Source of the DNA: Hyphomicrobiales bacterium
GTDB taxonomy: Bacteria; Pseudomonadota; Alphaproteobacteria; Rhizobiales; Rhizobiaceae
Assembly (NCBI GenBank): GCA_021775415.1
Contig: JAJFHV010000008.1
Coordinates: 62,001 to 126,000 of the forward strand
Length of the DNA: 64,000 nt
Direction of reading: 5' to 3'
Each line of letters begins with the position of its first letter. Positions within the stretch are counted from its first letter, which is position 1. Of this stretch, positions 59,008-64,000 are shown one piece after another. A program made the translations under genes and the position numbers. A model generated the notes under the pieces. The model was given only the letters and a program-made list of their open reading frames with translations, did no database searches and was not told where the DNA came from.

Positions 59008-59391
59008 ATGAACAATAATGTTGTATTGCTGATCGCCCGGATATTGCTGGCAATCATTTTTATAGTCTCAGGATTTGGGAAATTTGGAGATATAGCGGGC
59101 ACAGCGGGGTTCATCGCATCAAAAGGATTGCCGATGTCGGGCTTGCTCGCCTGGGCAACGCCCATACTTGAAGTGATTGCAGGTGTAGCAATCGTTGTTG
59201 GGTTCCAGACCCGGCTGGCAGCGTATGCGCTTGCAGCTTTCTGTGTGCTGGCTGCCGTAATCTTCCATACAGATTTCAGCAATTTCGTTACGAAATTGTT
59301 TTTCATGAAAGATCTGGCGATTGCCGGTGGCTTGCTGGCGCTTTCCGTTGCAGGAGCAGGCAGCATCTCGGTGGATGCCAAACGCGGCTAA
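59008..59391 (+). CDS. DoxX family membrane protein
   Basis: A 127-aa protein with four membrane helices of the DoxX type (LLIARILLAIIFIVSGFGKF, then PILEVIAGVAIVVGFQTRLAAYALA and FFMKDLAIAGGLLALS). Family members are membrane oxidoreductase-associated or quinone-related proteins; no specific role can be given. GGAG precedes the ATG at a normal distance. It is a monocistronic unit bounded by terminators on both sides. Confidence 0.9.
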   Translation: MNNNVVLLIARILLAIIFIVSGFGKFGDIAGTAGFIASKGLPMSGLLAWATPILEVIAGVAIVVGFQTRLAAYALAAFCVLAAVIFHTDFSNFVTKLFFMKDLAIAGGLLALSVAGAGSISVDAKRG

Positions 59392-59411
59392 ATCAGCAAT
59401 TCATTACGTTG

Positions 59412-59442
59412 AAAAGGGCGGCTCTTCTGAACCGCCCTTTTT
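59412..59442 (+). terminator. Rho-independent terminator after doxX
   Basis: GGGCGG (59416-59421) with CCGCCC (59432-59437), an inner partial stem, then five T. It is nearly identical in sequence to the groEL terminator. Confidence 0.9.
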
Positions 59443-59473
59443 CGATAGAATTACAATTTGGCTGATTAAGGGG

Positions 59474-60577
59474 TTAAACACCCACCGATTTTTTTAATCG
59501 CATGACACGATTGTAAGATGCCGCAAGCTCCGACTGCTTTATGCGACCATCTTTTACTGCAGCAGTAATCCATCCGACCGCATTTGCCGGCAAGTCCGCA
59601 TCGTAACTCAGGGAATTTGAAAGCAGCAGCAAATCATTTCCTGCCTGAAGGGCCATAATGATAGCCTGCTTGAGGCTAAAGCTTTTGCGGATTGCGCCCA
59701 TATCAAGATCGTCAGTCAGAATCACGCCTTGATAGCCCAGCTTGCCACGTAAAATGCTGGCAATTGCCTTGCGGGAGAAGGTGACGGGTTCCTTACCGTT
59801 GCTAAAAGCGGCGTTATAAAGATGTCCACCCATGATGAGCGGAGCCCGGCTAGCAAGTTTTTGAAATGGAACAAGCTCTGACTTCGACCAGGTTGAGGAG
59901 ATATCAACAAAACCGTCATGGCTATCGCCTCGTGATGAACCGTGGCCGGGGAAATGTTTCAACGAACAGGCAACACCGGCGCTTGAAAAGCCATCCACAA
60001 AGGCGGATGCATAGGCGGTAATCCGGTCCACATCGGTACCAAAACTGCGGCCATACTTGCCAATCACCGGGTTTTTCGGATCATGAACATCCACTGAAGG
60101 TGCCATGTTCAAATTAAAGCCTGCGGCGCGTAATTCGCGGCCCGCCTTGGCATAGATTACTTTTGCTTCTTCAACACTTTTGTTGCCGGCAACCCATTTC
60201 GCGGTCGGGATTGGTGTAAACCCGTGTTTTTTACCCAGGCGTTGAACCTTGCCACCTTCCTGGTCGATCGCAAGCAAAACACCACTATTGGCTTTTGCCA
60301 TCATGGCAGCAACTCCAATTACAGCATCCCTGCCCTTGACGTTGTGGCGCAGGAAGAGTGCACCACCTGCCCGGCCATTTGCGATATGAGCAGTAAGCGC
60401 TTTGGAGGAATTGTGCCCGGTATTTGAGCCAGGAAACCCTACAACAAGCAGTTGACCTGCCATCTTTGAAACTTCAGCTGCCTCTACCCGGCTTGCCCGC
60501 ATCAGAGCTGGAGCGCCAATACTGCCAGCGACAGCAAGGCCAAGAAATCTTCTTCTGTCAATTTTCGGGTTCTGCAA
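59474..60577 (-). CDS. Glycoside hydrolase family 3 protein (NagZ-like) with Tat signal
   Basis: A 367-aa predicted beta-N-acetylhexosaminidase-type enzyme. The N-terminus has a twin-arginine motif (DRRRFLG, 7-13) and hydrophobic stretch with cleavage near residue 34, so export folded to the periplasm is likely. The GH3 core has AIDQEGGKVQRL, the NagZ-type KHFPGHGSSRGDSHDG loop carrying the catalytic His/Asp pair, and TDDLDMGAI. Cytoplasmic NagZ acts in wall recycling, whereas this one probably works on periplasmic muropeptides or chitin-like sugars. Confidence 0.87.
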   Translation of the reverse strand: MQNPKIDRRRFLGLAVAGSIGAPALMRASRVEAAEVSKMAGQLLVVGFPGSNTGHNSSKALTAHIANGRAGGALFLRHNVKGRDAVIGVAAMMAKANSGVLLAIDQEGGKVQRLGKKHGFTPIPTAKWVAGNKSVEEAKVIYAKAGRELRAAGFNLNMAPSVDVHDPKNPVIGKYGRSFGTDVDRITAYASAFVDGFSSAGVACSLKHFPGHGSSRGDSHDGFVDISSTWSKSELVPFQKLASRAPLIMGGHLYNAAFSNGKEPVTFSRKAIASILRGKLGYQGVILTDDLDMGAIRKSFSLKQAIIMALQAGNDLLLLSNSLSYDADLPANAVGWITAAVKDGRIKQSELAASYNRVMRLKKSVGV

Positions 60578-60609
60578 CTGGGTTCTCCTACCGACGCGTA
60601 ACGTGCACC

Positions 60610-61326
60610 TTAGTTGCCTACAAGCGTGGCCATTGCAAGGCGTAATTGCCGCGAGATTTCCTGTGCCTGATCTGAAAACCCGGTTGTCCTGGAGACAATC
60701 AGATTGGCCTCCGATTTCAAGATCACTCCGTCAGACAGAATTTTCAACTGGTTGGCCTTCAAAGTTGATCCGGTTGATGTGATATCAACGATTACATCTG
60801 CCTGGCCGGCAGAGGGGGCTGCTTCCGTTGCACCTAGGCTTTCAACGATGCGGTAAACGGCAATGCCGTGGCCTGCAAAAAAGTGCTGGGTAAGCTGCCA
60901 GTATTTCGTTGCAATCCGTAACCGGCGGCCATGACGGGAACGAAATTCCGCTGCCACATCGTCCAGATCAGCCATGGTGTCCACATCCGCCCAAGCCTTG
61001 GGCACCGCTATCACAACATCTGCCTTTCCAAATCCCAGCCTTACCGCAAAGTCCAGACTGCTTTCCGCATCGGCGGTAATTTCACGGGCCAAGTCTTCAC
61101 CCGTAATACCCGCATGGAGATTGCCATTAACCAGTTCGCGCGCAATCTCTGTTGCTGAAAGAAAGGCTACATCAATGCCTTCATCAATGCCCGGCACTCC
61201 TTTCAGTACACCCTGGTAGCTGCGGGCATCACCGGGCAATTCCAGGGTGAAGCCAGCCTGGGCGAACATTTCTATCGATTGCTCCTTGAGGCGACCCTTG
61301 GAGGGAATGGCGAGGGAGAATGTCAT
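60610..61326 (-). CDS. hisG: ATP phosphoribosyltransferase, short form catalytic subunit
   Basis: First enzyme of histidine synthesis. 238 aa, the short HisG that lacks the C-terminal regulatory domain and needs HisZ. LAIPSKGRLKEQSIEMF start, GITGEDLARE, and phosphate-binding VDITSTGSTLKANQL. It overlaps hisZ by 4 nt (ATGA). Confidence 0.96.
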   Translation of the reverse strand: MTFSLAIPSKGRLKEQSIEMFAQAGFTLELPGDARSYQGVLKGVPGIDEGIDVAFLSATEIARELVNGNLHAGITGEDLAREITADAESSLDFAVRLGFGKADVVIAVPKAWADVDTMADLDDVAAEFRSRHGRRLRIATKYWQLTQHFFAGHGIAVYRIVESLGATEAAPSAGQADVIVDITSTGSTLKANQLKILSDGVILKSEANLIVSRTTGFSDQAQEISRQLRLAMATLVGN

Positions 61327-62432
61327 TTGCCTGCCTTCGTCAGCCTATCAACCCAAATCGAGAATCCCACCGCCGGTACAATCGCTGGCGACCCCAAGAG
61401 GGTCATCAACCGGTCATACCTGCCACCACCGGCAACCGGCTTGTCGAGGCCCGGACGATACAATTCAAATACAATGCCGGTGTAGTAGTCGAGCCTGCGG
61501 CCAAAACCTGCGCAGTAGCGCATCGACGACAGCGCAGATGCATGATCTGCGAGACCCTCAATCCGCGCCAGCATTGCCTGCTTGGCACCACTGAGTGAAA
61601 TTGCATGGGTCTGCTCAAAACTGTTCAACGTGTCTGCAGCTTCTGCGATATCCACATCAATTGCCAAAAATGCTTCCAGCGCATCACGTTTGGGCTTGCT
61701 CAGCTTGACCGATGCAAGTTCGGCTTTTTCGAACAACCGATCAGCAATTGCCTGTGGTGTGCGACCGCCACTTAGTGGCAGATTGGCTGAAGCCATCTCG
61801 TCAGCCAGCCAATCAATGACTGCATCACGATTGCCGCTATCCAGACGCTCCCGGATTACAGCAGGCAAGTCAGTAAAACTGTCGTTCATGCCATTGGAAA
61901 TCTTTTCGAGACTGTCACCAAGAATTTCCTTGTCACCAAATCCACGCACCAGTTTCTTGCGCCATGCGCCGGGGATTTCCAATGCTTCAAGCAGGGCAAC
62001 AAAAATTGCCTGATCACCCAGCACCAATTCGAGATCGTTTTCTCCAGCAGCCTGCAACGCGCCAATTGCATTTGTGAGTGACTGGATATCTGCGTTGTTG
62101 AAGTCGCTTGCACCGAAGTCCTCAATGCCTGCTTGGGTAAACTCTTGTGCATCAAATTTGCGTTGGCGAAACACCGTACCGCAGTAGGCGTAGCGACCGC
62201 TGCCGTTGCCTTCTTCCAGATGCTTCAGGCAGACGGGGATTGTGAACTCAGGGCGCAGGCACAGATTGCGGCCACCATTTTCACTGGTGATGAATATCCG
62301 GCGGCGCAAATCCTCGCCTGCGGTATCCAGAAACGGATCCGCCGGTTGCAGCAAACCAATTTCGGGGAATGTGCAGGACTCTCCTGTGAAGTAGTCCTTC
62401 AGACGGACTGCGATGTCGCTAGGACCGGTCAT
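61323..62432 (-). CDS. hisZ: ATP phosphoribosyltransferase regulatory subunit HisZ
   Basis: A 369-aa HisRS-like paralogue required by short HisG. It has class II motif 1/2-like segments (LLQPADPFLDTAGEDLRRR, RPEFTIPVC, CGTVFRQRK) and the terminal GGGRYDRL, but lacks synthetase function. Start ATG 62432, 4 nt after the hisS stop (a GTG at 62450 would overlap hisS). The order is hisS-hisZ-hisG. Confidence 0.93.
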   Translation of the reverse strand: MTGPSDIAVRLKDYFTGESCTFPEIGLLQPADPFLDTAGEDLRRRIFITSENGGRNLCLRPEFTIPVCLKHLEEGNGSGRYAYCGTVFRQRKFDAQEFTQAGIEDFGASDFNNADIQSLTNAIGALQAAGENDLELVLGDQAIFVALLEALEIPGAWRKKLVRGFGDKEILGDSLEKISNGMNDSFTDLPAVIRERLDSGNRDAVIDWLADEMASANLPLSGGRTPQAIADRLFEKAELASVKLSKPKRDALEAFLAIDVDIAEAADTLNSFEQTHAISLSGAKQAMLARIEGLADHASALSSMRYCAGFGRRLDYYTGIVFELYRPGLDKPVAGGGRYDRLMTLLGSPAIVPAVGFSIWVDRLTKAGK

Positions 62433-62436
62433 CGGA

Positions 62437-64000
62437 TTACGCGTCGCCACCGGCCTGCTCGGCGAGCAGTCGTTTTACTTCTGAAACCAGATCACCCGCA
62501 TCAATTTCAAACTGACCGGGCCGGGTTTCACGCCATTCTTCATTGGACGCGATTGCATCGGCCTGTTTACGACCTTCGATCAAGTCCTTGATCTGGATTT
62601 TACCGTTTGCGCGTTCATCGGAACCCTGAATGACTGCAACCGGACAACCGCGCCGATCGGCATATTTTAGTTGATTGCCGAATTTCTTCCAGTTGCCCTG
62701 ATACATTTCGGCGCGAATGCCACCTTCGCGAAGTTGCTGAGTGAACCGCTGATACTCACCCATCGCTTCACCATCCATGACGGTGACAAGCACAGGGGCA
62801 ACGCTAACGGAAGCATCCAGTTTGCCTAAATTTTTGAGCGCTGTCATCAGCCGTGAAACGCCGATGGAAAATCCGGTGGCCGGTACAGGCTCACCGCGAA
62901 AGCGTGAAACAAGCCCGTCATAACGTCCGCCACCAGCGACGGAACCGAAGACTACCTCCTGGCCCTTTTCATTCACAACCGGAAAGGTCAATTCGCATTC
63001 GTAGACCGGACCGGTGTAGTATTCCAGGCCACGGACGCAGGTCAGATCAAATTTAACTCGATCTTCATTAAAGCCAGCTTGCTGAACCATGCTTAGAAGA
63101 GCTGTTGTTTCGAAAACAGATTTGGTCAGTTTCTTTTCTTCTTCGGAAAGTTCACCACTTTTTTTGTTGGCGCCAATGATTTTGCCACCGTCAAATACCG
63201 GAAAAATTTCAAATGCCATAAGAATATTCATAAGCATAAGAACGGAGTTTATAGAATAATCCTCACCCTCATCTTCTGAATGGTCCAGGCGCTCTTTGTT
63301 CAATGAGTAATCAATGCCCACAAACCCATCACGATCTACGATATCACGTTCTAAGCGTGAAAACTCTTCAACACCTTTGCCTGATGTAAAAGCTGCTTGG
63401 CATGTGATTAACCAACCAAGACCATCCAATTGCAATTTTGAAAGTTTCAAACCTTCCATCCAGTCGCCACTCTCGTCTTGGCGTCCGGAACCTAATAATT
63501 TTGAAACTTCCTCTGAACCCAGTCTGTCGAGCTTATCAAGAGCCCTCAGGACACCTAGTCGTCGGCCACTATTCTCATCGCCCCCAAGGCCGATTGCCTC
63601 CATCACACCGTCCAACACTTTGCGGTTGTTGACACGGACGACGTAGTCACCTCGCTTGATGCCAACAGCTTCCATCACATCTGCCAGCATCATGCACATT
63701 TCAGCATCTGCCTGTACGCCGGGAGCACCTACGGTATCCGCATCAAACTGCATGAACTGACGGAAGCGGCCCGGACCCGGCTTTTCATTGCGGAACACCC
63801 AACCGGCACGATAGGTCCGGTATGGCATTTGTATTTCGTTGAAATTTTCAGCTACATGACGGGCCAGCGGCGCAGTCAAATCATAGCGCAGGCTCATCCA
63901 TTGATCATCATCATCGGTGAGTGAAAACACCCCCTCATTGGGCCGGTCACTGTCCGGCAGGAACTTGCCCAGCGCATCGGTGTACTCAAACATCGGGGTT
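62437..64000 (-). CDS. hisS: Histidine-tRNA ligase (N-terminus outside window)
   Basis: Partial; the frame runs off the right edge, where the last codons encode TPMFEY, so roughly 55 residues are missing. Class II synthetase: motif 2 [23 protein letters not shown], the HisA signature [12 protein letters not shown], motif 3 [28 protein letters not shown] and a C-terminal anticodon-binding domain ([12 protein letters not shown], then [18 protein letters not shown]). The insertion domain between motif 2 and the HisA motif is about 180 residues and AT-rich, longer than in the Brucella-type enzyme as I recall it. Confidence 0.95.
   Translation of the reverse strand, partial: TPMFEYTDALGKFLPDSDRPNEGVFSLTDDDDQWMSLRYDLTAPLARHVAENFNEIQMPYRTYRAGWVFRNEKPGPGRFRQFMQFDADTVGAPGVQADAEMCMMLADVMEAVGIKRGDYVVRVNNRKVLDGVMEAIGLGGDENSGRRLGVLRALDKLDRLGSEEVSKLLGSGRQDESGDWMEGLKLSKLQLDGLGWLITCQAAFTSGKGVEEFSRLERDIVDRDGFVGIDYSLNKERLDHSEDEGEDYSINSVLMLMNILMAFEIFPVFDGGKIIGANKKSGELSEEEKKLTKSVFETTALLSMVQQAGFNEDRVKFDLTCVRGLEYYTGPVYECELTFPVVNEKGQEVVFGSVAGGGRYDGLVSRFRGEPVPATGFSIGVSRLMTALKNLGKLDASVSVAPVLVTVMDGEAMGEYQRFTQQLREGGIRAEMYQGNWKKFGNQLKYADRRGCPVAVIQGSDERANGKIQIKDLIEGRKQADAIASNEEWRETRPGQFEIDAGDLVSEVKRLLAEQAGGDA

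Overview
The window looks like chromosomal DNA of an alphaproteobacterium, most likely of the order Hyphomicrobiales (Rhizobiales). The pointers are the split F0 operon atpI-B-E-b'-b, DUF2093 and DUF4170 proteins, a BacA/SbmA transporter, a TIGR01459-type HAD protein beside ribF, and the hisS-hisZ-hisG order. Base composition by eye is slightly above 50% GC. No tRNA, rRNA, CRISPR array, transposase or integrase was recognised. Only hisS is cut by a window edge.

Region by region: 0-3.9 kb is a likely three-gene operon (CuyA-like PLP lyase, alpha/beta hydrolase, betaine-type binding protein) divergent from a LysR regulator, with a perfect inverted repeat between them. 3.9-7.9 kb is an accessory stretch: a porin, an orphan BrnA-type antitoxin and two unknown small proteins. 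Each of five consecutive intergenic gaps here carries one 68-nt two-hairpin repeat, followed by a hairpin-rich non-coding stretch. 8-9.9 kb has a PA0069-family radical SAM protein and RNase HII. 9.9-12.7 kb is the F0 ATP synthase operon on the minus strand with a good sigma-70 promoter. 12.8-18.6 kb holds a SleB-type hydrolase, Der, a TPR membrane protein, NnrU, a DksA-like protein and SbmA/BacA. 18.6-20.6 kb is accessory: a possible structured RNA, two small proteins and a two-part radical SAM/SPASM gene. 20.7-25.1 kb is guaB-rsmB-guaA.

25.2-28.5 kb is a surface-glycan locus: a GT-C-like membrane protein divergent from a GT2 transferase coupled to a small flippase-like protein. 28.5-31.1 kb is gabD with a LysR gene. 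31.4-42.8 kb contains mutL, DUF2093, MATE and CPA2 transporters, pmbA, an inositol-phosphatase-family protein, DUF4170 and the lipid A genes DUF374-waaA-lpxK. 42.8-55.2 kb holds an M16 peptidase pair, rsmD, rluB-like, tadA, a lipoprotein, ileS, two SDR genes, ribF and a HAD gene. 55.3-59.4 kb has a divergent EAL protein, groES-groEL under a perfect CIRCE element, and doxX. 59.4-64 kb has a Tat-exported GH3 enzyme and hisG-hisZ-hisS.

Most of the window is ordinary housekeeping DNA. The best candidates for something less described are the repeat-spaced small-gene cluster (3.9-8 kb), the split radical SAM/SPASM unit next to guaA, two hairpin-rich intergenic regions (18.8 kb, 31.2 kb), and two short ORFs with good ribosome binding sites (6355, 7888).
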